Positions 46,601 to 56,050 of a stretch of DNA of 64,000 bases are shown here, one piece after another. Each line of letters opens with the position of its first letter. Within the stretch, counting starts at the first letter, position 1. The notes beneath the pieces are model-generated. The model saw nothing but the letters and a program-made list of their open reading frames with translations. It made no database searches and was not told where the DNA came from. Location of the stretch: NCBI RefSeq assembly GCF_000002985.6, contig NC_003279.8:434001-498000 (forward strand), written 5' to 3'. This stretch comes from Caenorhabditis elegans. Its lineage: Eukaryota; Nematoda; Chromadorea; Rhabditida; Rhabditidae. A program made the position numbers and the translations under genes.

Positions 46601-47898
46601 ATTAGATGGCCGTGAAAAACCCCGGCCGCGGTCTTCAATTACAGTGAAGAATTTGGCGGCAGAGCGCGTTTTCACAGTCTTTTTTTGTCGTCACTGAGCA
46701 AACTTCAACTGCTTCCAGCCAGAAATTTACAAGCAAATTCAAATTTTCAGACGGAATCCCACTGGAGCCGTGGATGAAAGAGCCCTCTCCTCCCACTGAT
46801 GACGTGGCAAACATCACCTCAGAAGGCGAGCCAATGCCTCGGCTCATCACCGAAGAGGAACAATATCAAATCGAGTCGAACCATGTTGAGGCGCGAGAAA
46901 AACGATTTGCTCATCGATTATTCAATATCACATCGGAAGATCTCTATGTTGAGCCAACCGTCGAGCCAATGGAAGTAGAGATGCCTGGAGCACCGAGAGA
47001 AACTGCTCGGAGGGTGTCTGAGCCATGTGTCTCGGTTGAAACTTTCTATATTTCGGCGCTTGCTGTACTTTTCGTTTTTGTCGTTTCGATTGGGATGGTC
47101 TGTTTCTTCGGAAGTCATATGCTTAAAAAGTTGGTTTTTTATTGATTTTCCTCCCACAGGGTTCTGACCTTCCTCATTGATTTTTTTGCGCTCCATTGAC
47201 AATCGCTTGTCGGAAAACGCATGGGAAAGTCGTGTACACGGACAAATACATTTGGTTTTACAACTAAAATCGAGCCGCGCCGCAACACGCAACGCGCCGT
47301 AAACCTACCCCAGCTATGGCCGAGTCAAAATGGCCTAGTTCGGCAAGCTCTTTCATTTCAAAATATGAGGGAAGCCAGAAATCCATTTCCCCAAATTGCA
47401 AGATATTTGTGGCGTGGCCGAAGTTTTCTAGTTTCTCGGCCACGTTGTCAAAATTATTTTAAAAAATCGCTGGAAACACTAAATTTAGATATCTCCTGTA
47501 GATTGTGATTCGCGGAAAAATTCCATGAATCTCGTTCTCCCAGTTTTTTTTTTGTAAATTCAACAAATCAAATGAGCGCCAAAACCTCACAAATCTCATA
47601 CTCCCAAAATTTGCGTTCCTCTTTTTCTTGAGGCCTCCTCTTTTCACTGTAAAATTTAAAAAACTCGTAACTTTTTCTTCAGAGCGCGATTGTACGCACA
47701 GAAAGTCTTTAAAGTCTGAAAATATTTTAAAGTTCCCCAAAATCCCACAAGTCTCATTCCACCGAGAGGTCATTTTCCGTGAGGTCTCTTTCTTGGGTCT
47801 CGACGCGAAAATACTGTAATTTTATTAATTTTTTCAGAACTCAAGACTGTGAAATGCCGATTCCAGTCCCAGAAGGATATTATCTAAGCAAACACTGA
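43700..47898 (+). CDS. ZP-domain (cuticlin-like) membrane protein
   Basis: Extracellular matrix protein of the zona pellucida family, probably secreted to the apical surface or cuticle. Exons: 43700-43732, 44214-44323, 44465-44743, 44879-45109, 45934-46181, 46751-47129, 47838-47898, all in frame, giving 446 residues. Exon 1 encodes the signal peptide (MMKVLVVLLLM). The ZP domain runs from about residue 30 to 290, with cysteines in LQCNPESITF, PGCRRQF, GDCGMRR, IRCFYAH, PQCTY, WDCDTSGNYG, RGCTI and CQIKLCDKG. A furin-type site (REKR) lies near residue 348 and a membrane helix (ISALAVLFVFVVSIGMVCFF) near 400-423, followed by a short cytoplasmic tail. This is the usual order for ZP precursors, which are released by cleavage before the helix. 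The single-codon-block first exon is the least certain part; the second of two adjacent ATGs (43,703) could be the real start. Confidence 0.88.
43856..44075. repeat. Interstitial TTAGGC-like repeat with 97-bp higher-order unit
   Basis: Located in intron 1 of the ZP gene. It consists of runs of TTAGGC, TAGGCG and TAGGTT, the nematode telomere repeat and one-base variants. A block beginning TAGGTTTAGGCTAAAGCG starts at 43,861 and again at 43,958, giving a 97-bp second-order period across two copies. Confidence 0.85.
45536..45551. repeat. (CA)n microsatellite in ZP gene intron
   Basis: Eight CA units followed by TCAAACGTCAGAG. It lies directly after a GAGCGCGATTGCA motif. Confidence 0.8.
47147..47387. 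mobile_element. CACGG/TTCTGGC element, inverted copy
   Basis: Reads GGTTCTGACCTTCCTCATTG at the left and GAGGGAAGCCAGAAATCC at the right, with CGCGCCGCAACACGCAACGC and GGCCGAGTCAAAATGGCC inside. It lies in the last intron of the ZP gene. Confidence 0.75.
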
Positions 47899-48039
47899 AA
47901 CTCTTGTTTAAAAGTATTCGTTTCCCATCCACGTGCCATAATTCTTGCATTTTCTTTTTTTTTCCCTATTTTTATTCAATTTATTTACAATTTGTTCAAT
48001 AAATAATCAATAAATAATAATTAAAAATAACATTAAAAG

Positions 48040-50028
48040 TCACATTTTCCGAAGGAACCACGCGTGGAATGTAACGGTGCCGTTGTCGAATGGTTCCGGC
48101 TGAAAATTGATTAGTTATCATTGGAGCGCAATTGCATTTTTCTCGAAAAATCGATGTTTTCGTGTGATGCAGAATTATCGATTTTTTTTAACTTGGTGGC
48201 CGAGAAAATGGAAAACTCAGTCATCGACTTTTATTTACCTGGAACGAAAAAATTTAAAGTATGATCACGCGCTAAAGCCTCAATTATGCAAAATGCTTTA
48301 AAAACGGGTTTTGGAATTTTCTAGACCACTGGTGACGTCACTCCTTTTCCATTTATTATTCTAACTGTTTTCTAGGCCACTGATGTCGATATTTTTCCAC
48401 TGCTGGGTTTCTAGATCGCCTGCGACGTCATTTCTCTTCCATACCCTGCTCTAGCGGGTTTCTAGGCCACTGGAGAAATTATTTTTCTTCCAAAAAAAAA
48501 TCTAGGCCATTAATGACGTCATCATTTTTTCTTTTCTTTAGGATTACCTCAGGTTCCTCATATTTCAGATCCATCCTCGCCAATCGTTCATTCTCATGAA
48601 CTTTTTCCACTTTTTCACTGCTCGTACTCTTCTCATCTACTGTATCCGCCACCACAACGTCCGGAGCAACAACTTGCTCATCAATATGCTGATATTCGGG
48701 CTCCTGGCGGTCCCAACGTGGTGTCTCTGGTGCAGTTTCATATTGATTTTGCTGCTTCTCCAGGAGGTTCTGTATTGAACTGATCGCTGAGGAGGATCCA
48801 ACGATCGGAGGCATCGGAGGCGGCAGAGGAGCCATAGATGGAGTCTGAGAAGCCATCATTTGGAGTTGGGGGTAATTCCTTTGTTGGGACATCTGTGGGG
48901 ACATTTGTGGGGACATTTGAGGGGACGGGGACATTTGGAATACCATCGGAGGCATTGGAGGTGGTGGGGGTGCCGGAGCCATTCGTATCATTGGAGCCAT
49001 CACGTAAGATGGTGGAGATGGTGGGAGACTGGAATTTTTTTTTTGAATTTTTTTTCATAACACGGGCTTCTGGCCTTCCTCATTGCACTTTTCGCGCTCC
49101 GATGATAATCGCCTGCCGGACGACGCGTGGAAAAGTGGTGTACTCCCCACGGACAAATACATTTAGTTTTCAACTGAAAACCGAGCCGCGACGCGACACG
49201 CTACGCTCCGTAAATGGCCTAATTTCTTTTTTTTAATCTTGAGTTAAAGTTTAATTTTAATTATTTCTACAGAATTGAATGGCTGGGAATGTGCCACGTG
49301 GCCGAGAATTCTCCTGCGTGGCCTAGAAAATTCAAAAAAATATTTTTTGGTGGTTTTGATTACAAAATAAAGGATTTATACGGATAAAAACCTATTTTAA
49401 AAGCCGTGAAAAAAATCATATCAACCACTGCCTAAAAGATTGAAATTTTTATGATGGCCGAGAATTCTCAAGTGTGGCCTAGGAAAAATCAAGGCTTTTG
49501 AAAATTTGCTCATTTCGAAAATTAAAAAAAACAACTCAATTGATAGTAAATTTTAAAATTAAAAATTATTTTTCTGGTTTTTTTTTCTCAATTTTTGCAA
49601 AATCAAAATTATAATCAATTTTTAATCCAGAATTCGTCAAGTGGCCTAGAATTCTACTGCGTGGCCTAGAAAATTCCACCAAAATTTAAATTTTCCAAAT
49701 TGTAAAAATGCTCCAAAAAGTTGAATGGTGGCCGAGGTTTTTCGTTTTTCACTTTTCACAGCTACGGAAAAAAACTCGGCCACCAATAGTTTTTCCTAGG
49801 CCATGTTTCAAATGCCCTATTTCTATGTTAATTACAGTATTTTCTAGACAAGATTTTAAAAAAACTCACGAATAGCACATGGAGCTCTGACACTTGCTCC
49901 CACCAATACAAAATTCCGAATTTTTTACAAAAAACTGCAAAACTATAAGAATTTGTGGTAGAAATTGGGGCATTTACGTAATAATAATAATAGAAAAATG
50001 TCCGCAAATTTTTTTTCATAAATTTCAT
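48040..50028 (-). CDS. Small Pro/Met/Gln-rich protein with hydrophobic N terminus
   Basis: Four exons on the minus strand: 50028-49978, 49934-49870, 49028-48548, 48099-48040, giving 218 residues; the first intron is only 43 nt (GTAAATG to TTTGCAG). The N terminus, MKFMKKNLRTFFYYYYYFF, is basic then aromatic and could be a signal peptide or anchor. It is followed by a cysteine patch (FCIGGSKCQSSMCYS), a proline/methionine-rich stretch (PAPPPPPMPPM, QMSPQMSPQMS) and a charged C-terminal half that ends FDNGTVTFHAWFLRKM. I recognise no family. The gene starts 97 nt after the stop of the SLC17-like gene on the same strand, with AATAAA and a possible acceptor (TTCTAG) between them. It is convergent with the ZP gene (141 nt between stops). 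Exons 1 and 2 are less certain than exon 3. Confidence 0.65.
48300..48530. repeat. Cluster of TTTCTAGGCCACTGATGACGTCA repeats
   Basis: Five copies of a phrase like TTTCTAGGCCACTG, most followed by GACGTCA, at about 35-60 bp spacing, in the last intron of the proline-rich gene. Confidence 0.75.
49060..49213. mobile_element. CACGG/TTCTGGC element, truncated inverted copy
   Basis: CACGGGCTTCTGGCCTTCCT at the left, then GTGGTGTACTCCCCACGGAC and CGACGCGACACGCTACGCTC. The far end is missing. It lies in intron 2 of the proline-rich gene. Confidence 0.75.
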
Positions 50029-50125
50029 AGGGAGGAGGTAAGCTTCAGCTAGAAGCCATTCAATTTTATTGGGGCGCCGAAAATCTTCGGAACACTTTTA
50101 CAATTTATACAGTAGTGTACAACTT
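50029..50125 (-). promoter_or_regulatory. Putative intercistronic spacer of an operon
   Basis: 97 nt between the SLC17-like stop and the next start on the same strand. Read on the minus strand it has AATAAA (50,070-50,065) followed 15 nt later by an acceptor-like TTCTAG (AG at 50,050-50,049), 20 nt before the ATG. A poly(A) signal this close to a trans-splice site resembles SL1-type nematode operons. Confidence 0.4.
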
Positions 50126-53100
50126 TTACAACTTAATAATATCTTCAATACTTCCAGAATATTCTTCTTTTTCCTCCTCAATTGCCACGTCATCATCTTG
50201 TAATCTGGTCCATTTTGCTGGCGAGGCGTCGGCAAACAGGCAGAATATAGTATTTACGAAGAGAAGTAAGCCCGCATGCGCCAGGAAACAATTACGCCAG
50301 TCTGTGAATCTGAAAAAAATAATCTTGTCTTTTAGGGGACCTACGCCTGCCTGCCTACGTCTGCCTTGCAGGGGACCTTTGCCTACCTACTTGACTACCT
50401 TCAAGTGAGACCTATGCTGGTTTGCCTGCATTTTTGTCAGTGCCTTCTAGGCCTATGCCTACCTTACAAACTATGTAGGTCAACTGCCTGCTTTCAAGGT
50501 GGCCTAGGTCAGCCTACATGCTATCTACGTCTACCCCAATGTACCCTGTGCCTATCTACCTGCTTTTAATGCTATCTGCCTTTTCGATAGTCTTTTAGGG
50601 AATCTACGCCGGTCCAGCTCACATAGGTTATCTATGCCTATGCCTTCCTGCCTGCCTCCAAAGTGACCTACGCTTACCGTGTTTTTTTTTCTAGACCGTA
50701 TATACCTACATGCCTGCCTTTAAGTTTACCTATGCCTGCCTGCATTCCTCATGCCTGCGTGCCTACATGAATACCCTAAAAACTCACGTATCATCAGTAA
50801 CAATCATATTGACGAAAAACGGTTCGATGAATATCGTGCAAGCCCAGATGTTCATGATCTGGAAGAGAAATCGTTGGCCTAAAAATTTTCTCGGCCACCC
50901 CCTTACCTGCTGCATTGCGAAATAGGCGTACTGCTGGGAGTGCAACGTGGCACACTTGTTGAATCCCGCCGTATTGCACCCCATCACACTTTCGGCGCAA
51001 ATCTGGAATGATGGAAGAGAATAGGAAAACTAGGCCATGGATGTATGTGCGCTATGTTGATAATCGGTTATTTTCAACGTGGATTATCAATTGAGCGCAC
51101 TTGTCCCACTGGAAGAGTTTTCCTATCTAGGCCACCACCACCACCCACTCACCATTATAATAATAGCCAGCAAGTGTTTTTCCTGTGGAATAAATGCTAG
51201 AACGATGAAAAAAACGGCGGCCACGGCCAGAGCGATTGTGTTGAAAATTTTAGTTTTCAGAGTTTCTGAGATGAATCTGGAATATTGATTTTTGGTGGCC
51301 GTAGAGAGGAAAAACTCGGCCACTGATTTTTTTCACAATTATAAAATTATTTTTCCAGGAAAAACCCCCGAAAAACTCACTTAATATAATCACTAATAAT
51401 TCCCGACGATAATTTCGTAAAAAATTGAAAAATAATGGGTAAGGCGGCCAAAAAACCGGACGAAAGTACGTCATAGTTCAAATAATTTTTCATATATTGC
51501 GGATTGAATTGGGATACCAATTGAACTGTTATCAAATCTCCAAACGATGCGATCCAACAAGCCCACAGGCTTAAACTTGTCAGAATATGACGGAATGGAA
51601 GATTTTTTGGCCGGGATACCTGCAAAACGAAAAAGTAACGGGCTTCGAATTTCCCCCCCCATGTTTTCAAATGGAAGAGGTGGCCGTGAATAAAGCTAAC
51701 CTCGACCGGGGGTCGCGACTCGCGACAAACGGGAAAACTCAAAGAAATTTCGTACTGTCGCTACTTTTTTTGAGTTTTCCTGTTTGTCGCAGGTCGCGAC
51801 CCCCGGTCGAGGTTCGCTTTTTTCACGGCCACCTCTTCCATTTGAAAACATGGGGGAAATTCGAAGCCCGTGAAAAGTTAGGCCATGCAATGCGATGTGG
51901 TGGCCGAGGTTTTGAAAACTCGGTTACTCTCATGTAAAAAATCTTGAAGTTGAAGCAAATTTGCGTACATGAAACCCATTTACCTTGCTAGCAGTTTTAG
52001 AAAAATTTGGGATTTTCTCATACTAATGAGGGAACGTCTTAATTGTCGACAAATTGCGTACCCCGAGGAACCCACTAATTCAGTCCTAGGTTTAGGCATA
52101 GGCTAAGGCATAGGCTTAGGCGTAGGCCTAGGCTTAGGCTTAGGCTTACACGTGGTGTCAGAGTGCCTCATTTCGGCTTGATCTACGTAGATCTACAAAA
52201 AATGCGGGGGAAGAGCCGCAGAGTTTTCTACTGATTTCGCATGGTTAAGAGTGTGCTGACGTCACATTTTTTGGGGCAAAAATTCCCGCATTTTTGGTAG
52301 ATCAAACCGTAATAGCACAGCCAGGCACCACGTGCGCTTAGGCTTGGGCTTTCCGTAGTCCTTCGGGCGCGTTTTTCTCAAAAATGATACGTGGTACAAT
52401 TTCAGGTTTTTTTCCGCTCCAAAATCTAGTTATAATTTGTGTCCGGTAGAGCGCGTTTGCACTCACTTTCTTTCCCGATTTCCCTTCTCGAATCCTCTCC
52501 AATTCCTTCTCGCCAACCCAACTGTGCTCACTCGGCGAGCACTTGAAAAATAGGAAAAACAGCGAAAAAGTGACCAACGATACACCGGCGTGCACATAGT
52601 AAACCGACGTCCATCCACCAGACGAAGAGCATAACCATCCCGAAACTGGCATTGTAAATATATTTGAAAGTTGTGTATTTCCGGTTAATAGGCCAATGAA
52701 TACTCCGTGCTCGTATGGGGTCGCCCAATTTGCTGTAATTGAGCCAGCGAGGGGAAATGTGGCTGAAAATGCCATTCCTTGACAAATACGGGCGGCCACA
52801 AACCATCCGTAGCCAATGGTACTTGCCAACGGGATAAGGGCTGTTGAAACTGGAAAAATTGAGTGCAATACATCATATTTGACGCGCAATTTTAAAATTT
52901 AAAAAATGGAAACGCGCTCTAATGATGCTTGGTGTACTCCTCTCGGACAATAAATGTCAATAATTTTTGAAAAATCGATAATTTTTTTTTAATTTCAGAA
53001 AAATTCGTGAAATCTGTTTTATTTTGCGCGTAAAATATGATTCTTAAATACTTAATTCAGTATTTTACGCACGTGGTATCAGAGTGTCTCATTTAGGCTT

Positions 53101-53990
53101 GATCTACGTAGATCTACAAAAAATGCGGGAGAAGAGACGCAGAGTTCTCAACTGATTTCGTATGGTTAAGAACGTGCTGACGTCACATATTTTCGGGCAA
53201 ATAATTCCCGCATTTTTTGTAGATCAAACCGTGATGGGACAGCCTGACACCACGTGCTTACGCGGAATTTTTCACAATTTTTTGTGCTTCATGCACCATG
53301 TTTTTGTTTCGAAAAATCAGATTATTGTTTTGCGCGTCAAATTCAACGCCCACTGTGCAATACACCATATTTGACGATCAATTTCAAAAATTTTGTATGC
53401 TTTCGATGCATGCTTTTTGGGGTACTGTAGCTTTGAAAATACGCATGCACTGGATCTGACGACAAAATGCACAGTTTTTATAAAATTAGTCTATAGAAAT
53501 TAGTCAGTTTTCTCGAAACAAATAAAAACTACAGAAAACTCGGCCACCGATATTTTTTTTTTTCGCGGCCACGATTGACGTCATACCTCCCGAAATAATT
53601 CCGGCGACAATGAAGACAGGTTTATGCGGCAAATGTTGAAAAGAAATGGAAAATGGAATCGAGGCGGCAAGACTTCCAATAGCCACACACGATTGAAGAA
53701 AATTCGACTCTGATTTGGTATAGTTCACTGAAAAAATCAACTATTTTGGCGGCCGCCAATGGAAAAACTCGGCCACCGAATTAAAAAAAAAACCTTTTGA
53801 AGTTGAAGTACTATTATCATCTTGCATACAAATTTTTGTAAAATTATAAGTATTCATATTTGAAAGAATCGAGGTCAAACACAGTGTGGCACATATTAAA
53901 ATCTGCAAAAAAATCGTGAAAATTCAATTTTCCGGGGGTTTTGAGTTCAAAAAGTACCAGAAATCGGACAGGAACCGGCGAGTTGACCAT
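50126..53990 (-). CDS. Major facilitator (SLC17-like) transporter
   Basis: Multi-pass transporter of the major facilitator superfamily, closest in layout to the SLC17 organic-anion/phosphate group; substrate unknown. Nine exons on the minus strand: 53990-53958, 53902-53794, 53727-53587, 52849-52467, 51619-51381, 51276-51153, 51002-50907, 50858-50788, 50309-50126, all in frame, giving 459 residues. The first helix is near residue 10 (VRFLILICATLCLTSIL). The next loop has two NxS/T sites (NFTK, NYTKS), fitting the glycosylated luminal loop of SLC17 proteins. The fourth-helix region reads GYGWFVAARICQGMAFSATFP with a downstream NWATPYEHGVFIG, the usual place of the family signature. The protein ends in an acidic tail (EEEKEEYSGSIEDIIKL). 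I count about twelve hydrophobic segments. Introns carry a foldback and three repeat families. It may be the first gene of an operon with the proline-rich gene. Confidence 0.88.
50330..50770. repeat. GCCTGCCTACG-type minisatellite in SLC17-like intron
   Basis: A stretch of about 430 bp made of variants of CCTACGCCTGCCTGCC and CCTATGCCTACC on the + strand (GTAGGCAGGC on the transcribed strand). No clean period; it resembles degenerate TAGGC telomere-like sequence mixed with GGCAGGC. Confidence 0.75.
51628..51880. repeat. Foldback in SLC17-like intron 4
   Basis: Arms of about 110 bp: CGGGCTTCGAATTTCCCC pairs with GGGGAAATTCGAAGCCCG, CATGTTTTCAAATGGAAGAG with CTCTTCCATTTGAAAACATG, and CCTCGACCGGGGGTCGCGAC with GTCGCGACCCCCGGTCGAGG. 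The left arm starts about 10 bp before the acceptor of exon 5 on the transcribed strand. Confidence 0.9.
52086..52146. repeat. Interstitial TTAGGC-like repeat, second block
   Basis: Runs of TAGGC and TTAGGC variants (TAGGCATAGGCTAAGGC and similar), related to the block at 43,856. It stops at a palindromic element and resumes as GCTTAGGCTTGGGCTT at 52,337. Confidence 0.8.
52149..52334. mobile_element. CACGTG-ended palindromic MITE, copy E
   Basis: An intact 186-bp copy with exact CACGTG at both ends, inserted in the TTAGGC-like tract (SLC17-like intron 4). Confidence 0.9.
53070..53256. mobile_element. CACGTG-ended palindromic MITE, copy F
   Basis: An intact 187-bp copy with CACGTGGTATCAGAGTGTCT at the left and CAGCCTGACACCACGTG at the right (SLC17-like intron 3). 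Confidence 0.9.
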
Positions 53991-54606
53991 GGTGCATCAG
54001 AAACCGGAATTTTAAATAAGTAAAAAAATTTATGATGCTCGTGGTGATAACGAAAAGTGCAGTGATCAATTTAAGGGAAATACTGCTGGGGGATTAAACG
54101 TTGACACTGTCAACTTGATAGTGTTAATTTGATCAATGCTTTGTACTTGTTTTTTGCAGGAAAAATTCTTTGAAAATTGCAAGACTATAGTATAGTCTGA
54201 AAATTTGATGAAATCTAAAACTTTAATAAATACCGTTAATTATCATTATTTTTATGAAATTTTAATATAATCTACTTAAAATTTAATTTTCTAGGCATCT
54301 GTGAGCTTAAATTTTCGATTATCCCTCGCCAAATTAAAGATTTGCAGACTTTTAAGCTTATAAGCTTATTTCAGTGAGAGAGAGCATTGTGAGAAGAGAA
54401 ACGCAGACGAGGCTGGCGCGTTTCTCGTGCTCTGACGCGAGTCTCGATTTGCTTGCGCATTTCTCGTGCGCGCGACGTTCATTTTATTTTTCCGATTTTT
54501 TTTCAGTTTTTCTGAACTTTTCTTCTTGAATTTGTGATTTTTTATTTATTTTTCACGTCTTGTTGCAAAATAACTGATTTTTCACACAAAATATTCGAAT
54601 TTTCAG
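53991..54606. promoter_or_regulatory. Divergent promoter region
   Basis: About 620 bp between the SLC17-like gene (minus strand) and the MIC13-like gene (plus strand), so it should contain both promoters. It includes GAGAGAGAGCATTGTGAGAA and a G/C-richer patch near 54,400-54,480 (GCGTTTCTCGTGCTCTGACG). An acceptor TTTTCAG ends at 54,606, 9 nt before the MIC13-like start. Confidence 0.5.
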
Positions 54607-54615
54607 GTCGGCAAC

Positions 54616-55771
54616 ATGGGATTCTTGTGGAAAACTGCAAAACTCGGAATTAAAGTTGGACTCGTCGCCGGCGCCGTCAAACTGTCAATCGATAACGATA
54701 TTTGGTCGACTAACAATGTTAAAGTATTAGTTTTCCCCCGTTTTTCCACGAAAATTTTCATTTTCAGGGCAGCGAACTGTATCAAAAGCTTAAAAAGTAC
54801 ATTCTTCCCGGCACCGTCGTCTTTCCAGAGCAGGTTTTATCGATTTTTTCTCTGAAAATGCAATTTTTTTCTTATTTTCAGCTCCCAACAGTCGAAGATG
54901 TGCAGCTGAAGGCCGGTGGAAAGTGGAACAGTGCTGTTGACTCGGTAGGCTGCATTTTTGAGAGGAAACACGGAAAAATTGCTGCGAAAGTTGGAAAAAA
55001 GTCCTGGAAAATGGAGATTTGGCGCCGAACGTTCAAGAAATTCCATAATTTCAAAAATCTATCTGAAAAATTGAAAAATATAAATTTTCAGTCATTTTTA
55101 GTCAAATTTCAGAGCTAAACGTCGAAAAAAGTGCCTAAAACTAGGAAAAATATGACAAAAAGACACAAATTTTGGAGAAAATTGCTGAAAATAATGCAAA
55201 ACACTTTTTTTCACAAAAAGCGAAATTCAAAAAAAATTCCACGTCAAAAATTAACCAAATGCAAGTACGCTCCATCGCACTTTTTTCCAATTTCTGACTC
55301 GAAAAGTCTTAAACTTCTGGTTTTGTAGGAAAGATAATGCAAAACGCAATTTTTAGTCCAAAATTCAGAGAAAATTCTGAAATTGTTTTTAAAAAAAATG
55401 CAAGCACACTCCATGGCACTTTTTTTTCAAAATTTCGCGTAGAAAATTACAGACATTAGCAAAATTCCGACGATTTCGCTGCGAGACCAGAAATATTGTA
55501 GGAAATTCAAACATTATCCGAAAATAATGCAAACGCGCTCTATCGCACTTTTCTCCAAGTTCCCACTCAAAAAGCATAGAAAATACCTGAAATTGCCGTT
55601 TTTTTTCACCGGAATTTCAAATTTACGCGATTTCGCTGCGAGACCCAAGCTAGTGCAGTGGAGCGCATTTCCAACAATTTCAAACTCAATTTTTTTCAGG
55701 TATTCACCACAATCGAGAACGTCCCATCAAGCGTGAACACAGTGGCCAATCGACTCATCAATAATAAATAA
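54616..55771 (+). CDS. MIC13/QIL1-like mitochondrial inner-membrane protein
   Basis: Small subunit expected to join the MICOS complex, which shapes cristae junctions in the mitochondrial inner membrane. Four exons: 54616-54723, 54768-54833, 54882-54944, 55700-55771, giving 102 residues. The start follows an acceptor by 9 nt, so trans-splicing is likely. The N-terminal segment (TAKLGIKVGLVAGAVKLSID) is a Gly-rich helix followed by a short DNDIWS stretch, as in MIC13/QIL1 proteins. A central FPEQLPTVEDV and a WNSAVDSVFTTIENVPSSV segment match the family's C-terminal W-N-x-x-V pattern. Human MIC13 is of similar size. Identity rests on my reading of this pattern; from memory the C. elegans gene is W04C9.2. 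Next gene in the same direction: haf-4, 280 nt away. Confidence 0.75.
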
Positions 55772-56050
55772 ATTCCCCATAAAAATTATCGATTTATCGA
55801 TTTTCCCCCCGAATCCTCGTGTATTCCTTCGTTAGAATGTACTTTTTCCCTCCTCATTTTCTAGAAGTATTTGTGTGTGTGCTCTATGAAAAAATTTGCA
55901 ATTTTTGACTTTAAACGGACGGTGCATTATATTATTTTATCAGTTCCCATCGTTGATCAATTTTCTCCACTGATTATCAATTCACTGATAAGCTCACACT
56001 GCCTGCCCAACTCAATTCATCGCAACTTCTTCTCCCTGCTTTTTTTTGCC
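55772..56050 (+). promoter_or_regulatory. Putative intercistronic region, MIC13-like to haf-4
   Basis: 279 nt. AATAAA overlaps the upstream stop region (55,763). Candidate trans-splice acceptors are TTTTCTAG ending 55,864 and TTTTATCAG ending 55,943. A T-rich stretch (TACTTTTTCCCTCCTCATTT) precedes the first. The spacing of signal to acceptor (about 100-180 nt) fits a nematode operon with SL2 trans-splicing. Confidence 0.45.
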
